DNA of 9,364 nt from an uncultured Collinsella sp. (GCA_900550785.1 URTL01000076.1:1-9364); one strand, 5' to 3'. Shown: positions 1-7,183, counted from the first letter of the stretch. Numbers and translations: made by a program. Notes: generated by a model from the letters alone, not told the origin.

Positions 1-451
1 GCGCCTTGGCCTCGGCGGCGGCACGGACCTTCATGGCTTTCTCGAGCGCGGCCTTCACCTCGGGCGTGATAACGCTCATGGGTTCTGCAGTCGAGACCTG
101 GTAGAAAAAGCCGTTAAAGTCGACCTGCATGTCGGCGATGGCAAGACCAAACAGGTCGTGCGCCTCGTTTTCAAACGGGAACACCGCCGGATAGTACGAG
201 CTGATGGACGGAATCTCCTGGTACTGGTCGATACCCTCGACCACTAGATTCTCAATCGCATAGTTTCCGTCCTGCGCGATCTGCTCTTGCGCAGCGCGGA
301 CGTTGATAAACGTATAGACCAAGCGATACTTGCCGTCGTCGACGTTGCGTTCAGCGTGCATCTGCACAAAGCGCGCGCCAACGCCCTTGAGCGCTTGGAC
401 ATGCGACAGGAGCCCGTCGATCCCGACGGTGGTATAGATTGCCTTTTGCAT
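1..451 (-). CDS. NuoC/EchD-like 30 kDa subunit of an energy-converting hydrogenase (3' end cut by window)
   Basis: This gene has no stop inside the window, so it is partial; 150 codons are visible from the ATG at 451. The segment at residues 80-103, IPSIS..YPAVFPFENEAHDLFGL, matches the signature of the complex I 30 kDa (NuoC) family, which links the Fe-S small subunit to the catalytic large subunit on the cytoplasmic face. The visible end (residues about 128-150) is an Ala/Lys/Glu-rich helix. That suggests a free-standing EchD-type protein near its C-terminus rather than a NuoCD/HycE fusion, but the edge prevents proof. Its start codon overlaps the stop of the upstream small-subunit gene by one base (TAATG), so translation is probably coupled. 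Family assignment is firm. The choice between Ech-type hydrogenase and another group 4 or complex I-like enzyme rests on gene order and on the small-subunit sequence. Confidence 0.85.
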   Translation of the reverse strand, partial: MQKAIYTTVGIDGLLSHVQALKGVGARFVQMHAERNVDDGKYRLVYTFINVRAAQEQIAQDGNYAIENLVVEGIDQYQEIPSISSYYPAVFPFENEAHDLFGLAIADMQVDFNGFFYQVSTAEPMSVITPEVKAALEKAMKVRAAAEAKA

Positions 452-1029
452 TACTCGGCCTCCCTTGCAGCGGCGGGCGCACCGTCAGCCGTGCCTGCGT
501 CGACACCGGCCCCGGTCCCTGCAGCCACAAACCCGTCCTCGCCCAGCTCAACGCCACCGTCCCAGGTAGCGGCGCCGCCCACGGTAAGCGGATCGCCGCC
601 AGTACGCATCACGGCCTCCTTCTGATCCAGGATGCCGCACGCCTCCACGATGGCATCGATCACCGTCTCGGGGCGAATGGCGCACCCGGGCGCGTACACG
701 TCCACGGGAATTGCGCGGTCCACGCCGCCGATCACGTTATAGGCATCGCGGAACACGCCGCCCGAACACGCGCAGATACCGCAGGCCACCACGCACTTGG
801 GCTCGAGCATCTGGTTGTAGATCTGGCGCACGACGGGCAGGTTCTGGGCATTGACCGAACCCGTCACCAAAAAGATATCCGCATGCTTGGGGTTGCCGGT
901 GTTGACCACGCCAAAGCGCTCCGCGTCGAACAGCGGCGTGAGCGAGGCCAGCACCTCGATATCGCATCCGTTGCAGCTCGAGCCGTCGTAATGAATGACC
1001 CACGGCGAGCGCGACATTTTATGATCCAT
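451..1029 (-). CDS. Ech/Hyc-type [NiFe]-hydrogenase small subunit (NuoB/EchC-like)
   Basis: This 192-residue protein belongs to the NuoB/PSST family, which carries the proximal [4Fe-4S] cluster that passes electrons to the hydrogenase large subunit. The visible cluster ligands are Cys19 and Cys22 (SCNGCDIE), Cys86 (CGICACSGGVF) and Cys115 (APGCAIRPE). The CxxC form, rather than the adjacent CC of NuoB, and the GNPKHADIFLVTG segment (residues 45-57) point to group 4 hydrogenases. Usual family members end soon after about residue 145. Here residues 143-192 form an extra Gly/Ala/Asp/Glu-rich tail. A strong AGGAGG (1038-1043), overlapping the stop of the upstream gene, lies 8 bases before the ATG at 1029; a second in-frame ATG at 1017 is less well placed. 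The PGCPPRPE motif of many relatives reads PGCAIRPE here. The protein is soluble and docks on the fused membrane subunit encoded just upstream. Confidence 0.9.
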   Translation of the reverse strand: MDHKMSRSPWVIHYDGSSCNGCDIEVLASLTPLFDAERFGVVNTGNPKHADIFLVTGSVNAQNLPVVRQIYNQMLEPKCVVACGICACSGGVFRDAYNVIGGVDRAIPVDVYAPGCAIRPETVIDAIVEACGILDQKEAVMRTGGDPLTVGGAATWDGGVELGEDGFVAAGTGAGVDAGTADGAPAAAREAE

Positions 1030-1041
1030 GGATGCCGCCTC

Positions 1042-3924
1042 CTAAATAAATACGTCGACGAGGATGGGCATAAGGTTGAGCAGGCCAAACACCAGCGCCA
1101 CGCCCCATCCGAGCCTAAAGCAGCTGCGCCAGGTGCTGCGTGCGAAGGTGTTGTCGATCAGGACCTCGACAAAATACGTCGCGGCCATCACGACCAAGGC
1201 TACGACCCAGCTCACGGGGTTGTCCCAAACAAAGAACATGCCTACCCACATCAAAAACAGCACGGTCTCGCACCAGTGCATAAGGGTCATCTTGGCCAGC
1301 GTGCCGCCGCTCATCTCGGTGGCGACGCCCTGGACGATCTCCTGATGCGCGTGATGCGAATACGAAAGATCGAACGGCGACTTGCGCAGCTTGATGGTAA
1401 GCACCGCGAGCAGCGCGAGAAAAATGGGTGCACTGTACACGATGATGGGGGCCGACTGCCCCGTCACAGCGATGGAATCGAAGCTGTCGGTGGCAAGATA
1501 CAGGCCCACGCTCATCAGCAGAACGGCGGGCTCGTAACTCATGACCTGCAGCAACTCACGATCGGCGCCAACCTGGGCAAACGGGCTTTGCGTCGAGGCG
1601 GACGCCAACACCACAAAAATCGCGGCGAGGGTAACCATGAAAGCGCACAGCAGCGTGTTGGAGCCCGACACAAAGATGCCGCCGCCCACGACGGTAAAGA
1701 TGAGCGCGCACGCCATGTAGGTATCGTCCATGGTGTTTACGCTGGCAGGGGCTTTGCGCAGGAGCTTGGCAACATCGTAGAAGGGCTGCAGCAGACGCGG
1801 GCCCACGCGGCCCTGCATGCGAGCCGAAAGCTTACGGTCAAGACCGTCGACCAGGCCGCCCACAAGCGGCGCCAGCAAGGCAAACACCACGGTACCAATA
1901 AATATGCCCACGACACCCGAGCCTTCGAAATACTTACCGCGCAGCACCGAGGGCGCACTCATGGCAAGTCTCTCGGGCCCAATCCACGCGCAACACAGCA
2001 GCGCAAACAAGATAATGCTGCAGCACACGACGCTACCCGCGGGGCCAATACGCTTCTCGCCAAGGGCGTCCTCCGAGTACCAATTGCGCTTTTCGGCCTT
2101 CACCTCGTGTCCCATCGAGCCGCGGAAATGGCGATATTTGTCGGTTCCCACGCCCGAAAGGTACACGTTGACGTGCGGCTTATTGCTCACGCGGAATGAA
2201 GTCAGCAGCACCACGGCGATAAACGCCACGATAACCACCATCAGATACATGGCGTCCTTGCCGATAACGTACGGCACGCGGCCAAACACCATGGCCAAGT
2301 AAGGCGACACCAGGCCGCTCGAGATAACCGGGAACGCCACGCAGCACAGAATCAGCAGCGCGGCGATGGTGTTGAGCGCCATCCATTCGGTCTTATGGAC
2401 ATTGACCTCAACGTTTTGAGCCGTGGGGTCGACGCCCGAAAGCTTGGCAAGCCACTTGCCCCAGAAGAAGAACGTCGCGGCCGAGCCAAAGGCCAGCACC
2501 ATGATCATGAGCACGTTGCCGGTCTGGGCAAACGCCACCAGGGCACCCCACTTGGACACGAGCATGCCAAACGGCGCCACAAACATGCCCATGATGCCCA
2601 GCATCATCAGACGCGTTAGGTGCGGCATGCGGCTAAACATACCATCCATGTCCTCGATATCGCGGCTGCCGATATGATGCTCGGCCGTGCCCACGCACAG
2701 GAACAGCAGCGACTTTGCCACCGTGTGGAACAGGATCAGAAAGATGGCCGCCCATACGGCCTCGGGTGCGCCGACACCCAAGCAGGCACTGATGAGGCCC
2801 AAGTTGGAAATGGTGGAGTACGCGAGCACGCGTTTGGCGTTGCTCTGCGATATGGCCATGAGGGCAGCGAGCAAAAACGTGATGGCACCCACACTCGTGA
2901 CCATAAAGCCGGTCACAGGATAGATGGCATAGAGCGGGCTCAGCTTGACCATCAGGAACACGCCGGCTTTGACCATGGTTGACGAGTGCAGCAGGGCGCT
3001 CGTGGGCGTGGGGGCAACCATGGCACCCAGCAGCCAAGTGTGGAACGGCATCTGTGCGGCCTTGGTGAGCGCGGCGAGCGACAGCAGAACGACCGGCATC
3101 ACCAGCAGCGCGGACTGCGCGGTTCCGGCGCCGGAAAGCTCGATCATGCCCGAGATGGTCAGCGGCATGCCGTTAACGTGCAGATACATGAGTCCGGCCA
3201 AAAACGCGATGCCGCCCAGCATGTTGAGGATGATCTGGGTAAAGGCGTTCTTGATGGCCTCGGGCGTGCGTGTGTAGCCAATCATAAGGAACGAGCACAC
3301 GGTGGTGATTTCCCAGCCGCAGAACAGCCACTCAAGGTTGTCGCTCGTCACGATGACGAACATAGCCGAGAGGAACAGGAACATAAGCGCCAGGAACTGC
3401 GGGCGTCGGTCGGGCGCGGTCTGCCCGCGCAGCGCGGCCTCGTGCTCGTCATGAGCCTGGAAGTCCTTCATGTAGCCCAGGGCATACACGCAGATGAGGC
3501 TGCCGACGATGCCGACGGCGAGGACCATGATCACGCTCATGTAGTCTAGGTAGAGCGGCGTGGCGGTGACGACCTCGACCGCAGGCAACGCCATGGCCGC
3601 AAAGGCGAACGAGCCCACCAGCTGGACTACGCCGAGCACCGTGGTGAGCGCGTTCCTATATTTGTACGCGTTGTACAGGATGACGGCGCACAGGATGACG
3701 TCGATAACGGAACTGATGATCGAGAGCACATGCGAGGTGCCGGGGGCAACCTCAAAGCTCTGCGGACCCGTGCCAAAAAACATGACGGCGACTACAACTG
3801 TCACCGCCATAATAATGCCGGAGCCTATGAGCCCCACCGCATCGCGGGCGCGGTCACCGCGCGCGAGCAGCATGCCCAGCGCCGGTACCAGCGGAAACAG
3901 GGTAAGGAAATACAGTAGCGTCAT
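1042..3924 (-). CDS. Fused hydrogenase membrane subunit: NuoL/EchA-like antiporter domain plus NuoH/EchB-like domain
   Basis: This is a 960-residue polytopic membrane protein. Residues 1 to about 650 are a proton-antiporter-like subunit (NuoL/HyfB/EchA family). Expected charged residues appear in GWEITTVCSFLMIGY (Glu205), LTKAAQMPFHTWL (Lys288), LLHSSTMVKAG (Lys319) and FHTVAKSLLF (Lys404). A hydrophobic helix at about 631-649 leads into residues 655-960, a complete NuoH/HycD/EchB-like domain with DRKLSARMQGRVGPR (696-710) and an acidic and His-rich loop, SPFDLSYSHHAHQEIVQG (849-866). It should form the ion-translocating arm coupling ferredoxin oxidation and H2 formation to an ion gradient. 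In other ech, hyc and hyf operons these are two proteins, whereas here one frame runs through. Met655 would be the natural start of a separate EchB but has only a weak GAGAG before it. A GGGGGAG Shine-Dalgarno stands 7 bases before the ATG at 3924. It is the first gene of the operon. Confidence 0.92.
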   Translation of the reverse strand: MTLLYFLTLFPLVPALGMLLARGDRARDAVGLIGSGIIMAVTVVVAVMFFGTGPQSFEVAPGTSHVLSIISSVIDVILCAVILYNAYKYRNALTTVLGVVQLVGSFAFAAMALPAVEVVTATPLYLDYMSVIMVLAVGIVGSLICVYALGYMKDFQAHDEHEAALRGQTAPDRRPQFLALMFLFLSAMFVIVTSDNLEWLFCGWEITTVCSFLMIGYTRTPEAIKNAFTQIILNMLGGIAFLAGLMYLHVNGMPLTISGMIELSGAGTAQSALLVMPVVLLSLAALTKAAQMPFHTWLLGAMVAPTPTSALLHSSTMVKAGVFLMVKLSPLYAIYPVTGFMVTSVGAITFLLAALMAISQSNAKRVLAYSTISNLGLISACLGVGAPEAVWAAIFLILFHTVAKSLLFLCVGTAEHHIGSRDIEDMDGMFSRMPHLTRLMMLGIMGMFVAPFGMLVSKWGALVAFAQTGNVLMIMVLAFGSAATFFFWGKWLAKLSGVDPTAQNVEVNVHKTEWMALNTIAALLILCCVAFPVISSGLVSPYLAMVFGRVPYVIGKDAMYLMVVIVAFIAVVLLTSFRVSNKPHVNVYLSGVGTDKYRHFRGSMGHEVKAEKRNWYSEDALGEKRIGPAGSVVCCSIILFALLCCAWIGPERLAMSAPSVLRGKYFEGSGVVGIFIGTVVFALLAPLVGGLVDGLDRKLSARMQGRVGPRLLQPFYDVAKLLRKAPASVNTMDDTYMACALIFTVVGGGIFVSGSNTLLCAFMVTLAAIFVVLASASTQSPFAQVGADRELLQVMSYEPAVLLMSVGLYLATDSFDSIAVTGQSAPIIVYSAPIFLALLAVLTIKLRKSPFDLSYSHHAHQEIVQGVATEMSGGTLAKMTLMHWCETVLFLMWVGMFFVWDNPVSWVVALVVMAATYFVEVLIDNTFARSTWRSCFRLGWGVALVFGLLNLMPILVDVFI

Positions 3925-4066
3925 ACCATCACTCCCCCATGCAAAAACGCTGCAATTGTTTAACGTTATAGCTCAATTGAGGAGCAGCGGCGGCAGGTTT
4001 TCGGTCAACTGGGGAGTTTTAGGCGTACGGGGTAAGGGCATGTCCGCATTGGAGCAGAGGCGCGGC
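3925..4066 (-). promoter_or_regulatory. Leader/promoter region of the hydrogenase operon
   Basis: This non-coding stretch lies between the terminator of the HTH gene and the hydrogenase operon, so the operon promoter should be here. On the minus strand there is a TATAAC (3965-3970) and a TTGACC (4003-4008), but they are 32 bases apart, too far for a normal sigma-70 pair. Two CAATTG palindromes (3953-3958 and 3974-3979, the latter inside CTCAATTGAG at 3972-3981) are 21 bp apart centre to centre, two helical turns, and flank the TATAAC. They could be operator half-sites. The exact promoter is not resolved. Confidence 0.4.
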
Positions 4067-4092
4067 AAGAAAAATGCGCCCCTGTGGGCGCA
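4067..4092 (-). terminator. Rho-independent terminator of the double-HTH gene
   Basis: On the minus strand TGCGCCC (4086-4092) pairs perfectly with GGGCGCA (4075-4081) around a 4-base loop. It is followed at once by TTTTTCTT. It lies 12 bases after the stop of the HTH gene, and it isolates the hydrogenase operon downstream from read-through. Confidence 0.88.
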
Positions 4093-4104
4093 CCATCCCG
4101 TTTG

Positions 4105-4509
4105 CTATTCCGCCTTTTTAACGCGCGGCTTGCGACCGCGCGGCTTATCGACCAGTGCGGCCTCACCGCTCTCGCGGTACTGACGGCACCAAGCCTTGAC
4201 CGAAGACTCGCTGGGAATCTTGTGCTTGATCATGGCCTCGCGAACCGTCAAGCCGTTTTCCAGACGGTCCTTAACCACAGCGAGCTTTACGTCGTACGAG
4301 TAGGTGTGATGATGCGAACCGGCATTGAGAACGGCGTCGGCACCGCCCACGGCATACGCGCGGGCCCACTGACGAGCCGTGGCCTGGGGAATGCCAAGCT
4401 CCGCGGCGAGGGCGCGATGACCGACCCCCTCTTGGAGGATCTCGACGGCGCGCTGCCTGACCTCAGGCGCATGCGTGCGAGTCCTAGTTGCTTCCGACAT
4501 ACCTGCCAC
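4105..4509 (-). CDS. Orphan IS3/IS150-type transposase OrfA-like double helix-turn-helix protein
   Basis: This is a 134-residue basic protein with two helix-turn-helix units. HTH1 spans about residues 15-52 (HRALAAELGIPQATARQWAR) and HTH2 about 72-112 (LTVREAMIKHKIPSESSVKAW). The tail is basic (RGRKPRVKK). The layout, including a GEAAL segment after the second HTH, is that of InsJ-like OrfA proteins of IS150/IS3 elements, which bind the element ends. No OrfB (DDE integrase) follows: the gene ends in its own strong terminator and then the hydrogenase operon begins. No terminal inverted repeats were seen. It is therefore either a remnant or a domesticated DNA-binding protein. The start is GTG at 4509 with AAGG 7 bases upstream; ATG at 4500 is a possible alternative. 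Any role in regulating its neighbours is only an inference. Confidence 0.75.
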   Translation of the reverse strand: MAGMSEATRTRTHAPEVRQRAVEILQEGVGHRALAAELGIPQATARQWARAYAVGGADAVLNAGSHHHTYSYDVKLAVVKDRLENGLTVREAMIKHKIPSESSVKAWCRQYRESGEAALVDKPRGRKPRVKKAE

Positions 4510-4831
4510 TTCTTAGCCTTAACCGTTAATCTGCTTTCTTACGTGCAAGTTAGATAGTAGCATTTTACTGTTTGCTCAAAGCAGTTAATTAAAATAGGCG
4601 CGGCGTTATCTGGGTATTTGGCACCAAATTACGACATTTCTTTATCGATTATTTACGCTGGTAGCTGACTCGCAGCTCATCGTCATTCGCTTGTCAACAA
4701 AATTGGCATCTCTTTATGTCCTTTGGTATAGAGGATATAGTTATTAACCCCTCCCCCAATAATTTTGAGTGATCTGAAAGGCAGTAGACGTCCTCACTCC
4801 TCATGATTACCGCGCATTGCCATCCACCGGA
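4510..4831. other. AT-rich intergenic stretch without a convincing gene
   Basis: No ORF here has both a ribosome-binding site and protein-like composition. Base composition drops visibly below the flanking genes. It contains an inverted repeat ATTTGG-CA-CCAAAT (4616-4629), a smaller one AGCTG/CAGCT (4663-4677), a forward promoter-like pair (TTGGCA at 4703-4708, TATAGA at 4727-4732, 18-bp spacing) with no gene behind it, and a GAGTGA/TCACTC repeat (4767-4772 and 4794-4799). It may be regulatory DNA or the scar of a lost element. Confidence 0.5.
4554..4579 (-). promoter_or_regulatory. Candidate extended -10 promoter for the double-HTH gene
   Basis: On the minus strand TACTAT (4554-4559) is preceded by TGC, which gives an extended -10. 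A TTGAGC (4574-4579) lies 14 bases upstream, too close for a good -35. The distance to the GTG start is about 45 bases. The case is suggestive only. Confidence 0.35.
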
Positions 4832-4874
4832 GCAAAACAAAAAGGGCGGGACCTGCTACGCTTGCAGGCCCCGC
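4832..4874 (-). terminator. Rho-independent terminator of the flavin reductase gene
   Basis: On the minus strand the 11-bp arms at 4864-4874 and 4846-4856 pair with one G-U wobble around a 7-base loop. They are followed by CCC and then TTTTTGTTTTG. On the plus strand the wobble becomes an A-C mismatch and there is no U-run, so it serves the minus-strand gene that ends at 4950. Confidence 0.85.
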
Positions 4875-4949
4875 ACCGGTTGACACCCGACGGGACACAG
4901 CCGGGCGAGACGGATCCGTGCTACCGCCCCGCCTGGCCGCGATGTTCAA

Positions 4950-6980
4950 CTACAGCTCGTTTGCCGCGTGATATGCCGTACGAATGGCGCTCGCGATGTC
5001 GGCGGTGCGCTCGCCCGAGCAGTCGCCCACGTAGGTCACGGGTACCGTCACGCCGTCCAGGTCAAACGCGTTGGCCTTGGAGCCCACGGCCATCACCACG
5101 TAATCGCAGGCGATCTTCACCGGCTCCTCGGCGCCGTCCTCGGTGGTGCGAACAGCCTCCACGCCCTCGTCGGTAATGGCGGTCAGGCGGGTCTTCACGT
5201 GCTGCTCCACGTTATGCTCTGCAAAGTCGCTCATAATCAGCGGCAGAATGGTCTCGGACTCGCCCGCGGCAATCTTGTCGAGCATCTCCACGATCGCCAC
5301 CTCGCAGCCGTGCTGCAGCAGGTACTCGGCAGTCTCGGTGCCCACCAGGCCACCGCCAATAACGGCGACGCGGCCCGTAAGCTCCACCTTGCCGGCCAGC
5401 ACGTCCCAGCTCGAGACGACCTTGTCCGAATCGGCACCCGGAACGGGAATGACCACGTCGTGCGCGCCCACGGCCACAATCGCGGCGTCGGCGGCGTTGA
5501 GGTCCTCAGCGGTAGCGGCATGGTTGAGCTCGACCTTCACGCCCAGGCCGGGCAGAATCTTCTCGTAGTACTCGACCGAGCGCATGATCTCGTCCTTGCG
5601 CGGAGGCGCGGCCGCCAGCACAATCTGGCCGCCCAGATGATCGCTCGCCTCGTAGACGGTCACGTCGTAGCCGCGCTTGGCCGCCACGCGCGCGGCCTCC
5701 AGGCCGGCAATACCGCCGCCCACCACAGCGATCTTCTTGTCGCCCTCGCCCGGCTTGATGGCGATGGTCGCCTCGTCGCCGTTCTCAGCATTGAGCACGC
5801 ACGAGATGTACTTGCGGTTTTGAATCGCGTCGACACAGCCCTTATTGCAGTTGAGGCACTCGCGAATGGGCTCGCCCGTGGCGGCCTTCAGCGCAATGTC
5901 GGGGTCGCACATGAGCGAGCGGCCATAGGCGATGATGTCGGCCGCGCCGTCTTCCAGAATCTTCTCGCCGGCCTCGACCGAGACAACACGACCGACGGTT
6001 GCCACCGGCACGGAGACCAGGGCCTTGACGCGCTCGGCCACGGGCAGCGTCCAGTTGTAGGGCATGGCGCCCATGGGCGGAATGGTGTCGCCCATGTTGC
6101 CGGTGTGGTTGGCCTGCGCGACCTGGATCATGTCGATGCCCGCACCCTCGAGCAGCTTGGCAAATTCGCAGGCCTCGTCGGGCTGCAGGCCGCCCTTGCC
6201 GCGCGGCGTGCCGTCGGGGTTCTCCATAATCACAGGGAGCTTGTACTCCACCATCAGCTGCGGCGCGGCTTCCTTAATGGCAGCGACGACCTCCAGCGCG
6301 TAGCGAACGCGGTTCTCGAACGAGCCGCCGTACTCGTCGGTGCGCTGGTTGAGGATGGCCGAGCACAGCGAACCCACCAGGCGGTCGCCGTGGACCTCGA
6401 TGGCATCGATGCCGGCCTGCTGCGCGCGAGCGGCCGAGGCAGCGATGGCCTCCTTGATCTGGGTGAGCTGCTCTACGCTCGCCTCGTTCACAAAGTGCTG
6501 CATGTCGTGATGCAGCTTGGCGTAGGCCTGGTTGCGGATCTCGTTGGACTCGGCCATCTTGGCGGCAAAGGTCTCCTCGTCGCCGGCGGCCTTGGCCTCC
6601 TGCGCGGCCTTGGCGGTGGCCATGGATCCCATGACCATGCGGCCGACACCGGGCACATCGTACTCGGGGTGGAACAGCTGCAGCGCGACCTTGGCGCCGT
6701 GCTTGTGGACGGCATCGGCCAGCGCCTTAAACGTGGGGATCTGGGCGTCGGTCGCCAGCTTGGGCGTGGGGCTTGCGGTCATGACGGGAGCGACGTCGCC
6801 GATGACGATGTAGCTCACGCCGCCACGAGCCAGGCGCTCGTAAAAAGCCAGACTGCGCTCGCCGATGGAGCCGTCACGCTCCTCGTAGCCGGTGGTCAGC
6901 GGCGGAAACATAATGCGGTTTTTGAGCTCAAGGGAGCCAACCGTAATGGGCTGGAGCAGCTTGGATGCAGGTGCGGTCAT
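4950..6980 (-). CDS. Old-Yellow-Enzyme-type NADH:flavin / 2,4-dienoyl-CoA-reductase-like oxidoreductase (FMN, 4Fe-4S, FAD)
   Basis: This is a 676-residue protein of the FadH/BaiCD/2-enoate reductase architecture, which passes hydride from NAD(P)H through FAD and a [4Fe-4S] cluster to FMN and reduces activated C=C bonds. Numbered from the ATG at 6980, residues about 5-370 form the FMN barrel (KNRIMFPPLTTGYEE near 20; NQRTDEYGGSFENR near 211). Cluster ligands are Cys375, 378, 382 and 394 (C-x2-C-x3-C-x11-C, the FadH spacing). Dinucleotide motifs are GGGIAG (421-426) and GGGLVG (542-547). No signal peptide is seen, so it is probably cytoplasmic. The usual HG(A/S).GYL segment is HGDRLVGS here, so the active-site Tyr of FadH is not present at that place. 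Residues about 120-168 are a charged helical insert. ATG 6980 is preferred to ATG 6986 because AGAGAGGA sits 6 bases before the first and touches the second. Substrate unknown; bile acid, steroid and enoate reductases share this fold. It is monocistronic. Confidence 0.9.
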   Translation of the reverse strand: MTAPASKLLQPITVGSLELKNRIMFPPLTTGYEERDGSIGERSLAFYERLARGGVSYIVIGDVAPVMTASPTPKLATDAQIPTFKALADAVHKHGAKVALQLFHPEYDVPGVGRMVMGSMATAKAAQEAKAAGDEETFAAKMAESNEIRNQAYAKLHHDMQHFVNEASVEQLTQIKEAIAASAARAQQAGIDAIEVHGDRLVGSLCSAILNQRTDEYGGSFENRVRYALEVVAAIKEAAPQLMVEYKLPVIMENPDGTPRGKGGLQPDEACEFAKLLEGAGIDMIQVAQANHTGNMGDTIPPMGAMPYNWTLPVAERVKALVSVPVATVGRVVSVEAGEKILEDGAADIIAYGRSLMCDPDIALKAATGEPIRECLNCNKGCVDAIQNRKYISCVLNAENGDEATIAIKPGEGDKKIAVVGGGIAGLEAARVAAKRGYDVTVYEASDHLGGQIVLAAAPPRKDEIMRSVEYYEKILPGLGVKVELNHAATAEDLNAADAAIVAVGAHDVVIPVPGADSDKVVSSWDVLAGKVELTGRVAVIGGGLVGTETAEYLLQHGCEVAIVEMLDKIAAGESETILPLIMSDFAEHNVEQHVKTRLTAITDEGVEAVRTTEDGAEEPVKIACDYVVMAVGSKANAFDLDGVTVPVTYVGDCSGERTADIASAIRTAYHAANEL

Positions 6981-6986
6981 GGACAT

Positions 6987-6994
6987 TCCTCTCT
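6987..6994 (-). promoter_or_regulatory. Shine-Dalgarno that decides the start of the flavin reductase gene
   Basis: AGAGAGGA abuts ATG 6986 with no spacer but stands 6 bases before ATG 6980. This favours the second Met as the true start. Confidence 0.7.
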
Positions 6995-6999
6995 TGTAG

Positions 7000-7022
7000 A
7001 CGCGGCGGCGATGATGCCGCGT
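7000..7022 (-). promoter_or_regulatory. Hairpin in the leader of the flavin reductase gene
   Basis: A perfect 7-bp inverted repeat (ACGCGGC and GCCGCGT, 9-base loop) lies in the presumed 5' leader, five bases upstream of the Shine-Dalgarno. No U-run follows it in the minus-strand transcript, so it is not a terminator. An alternative pairing GCGGC/GCCGC with a shorter loop is also possible. It could influence translation or mRNA stability; this is inferred only. Confidence 0.4.
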
Positions 7023-7032
7023 AGTTGTCTAG

Positions 7033-7062
7033 AGGATATGGCATAGGGGCACAGCGGCACAA
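7033..7062 (-). promoter_or_regulatory. Candidate promoter of the flavin reductase gene
   Basis: On the minus strand TTGTGC (7057-7062) and TATCCT (7033-7038) are separated by 18 bp. They lie about 50 bp upstream of the start codon. Both hexamers are imperfect. The periodic repeat array begins about 55 bp further upstream. Confidence 0.4.
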
Positions 7063-7116
7063 CGAAAATCGGCGAATATCAGGTGGCGGCAGGTGGATGG
7101 GGCAGGGCGGCCCGTC

Positions 7117-7183
7117 GGTTTGTCTCAATCTGTAACAGTTACTCGGCAAAACTGGGTCTTACTGTTACAGATCGAGACAAACC
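7117..7183. repeat. Dyad 1 of the array
   Basis: Two 22-bp arms (7117-7138 and 7162-7183) are complementary with one mismatch around a 23-base centre. Within the centre, ACTCGG and CTGGGT can pair further in RNA of the plus strand through two G-U wobbles. Confidence 0.9.

Noticed and set aside
439..2199. 586-codon plus-strand open frame opposite the hydrogenase genes
   Set aside because: It is antisense to well-recognised subunits, has a His/Arg/Gln-rich composition unlike a folded protein, and is typical of shadow frames in GC-rich DNA.
4804..4882. 26-codon plus-strand ORF with cysteines (start ATG 4804)
   Set aside because: It has no Shine-Dalgarno and runs through the terminator hairpin of the opposite gene.
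4910..4919. ACGGATCCGT palindrome downstream of the flavin reductase stop
   Set aside because: It is a single 10-bp palindrome in GC-rich DNA, with no partner site or promoter context.
4968..7046. 692-codon plus-strand open frame opposite the flavin reductase
   Set aside because: It mirrors the coding strand of a clear enzyme, is Gly/His/Leu/Arg-rich without motifs, and is a codon-bias shadow.
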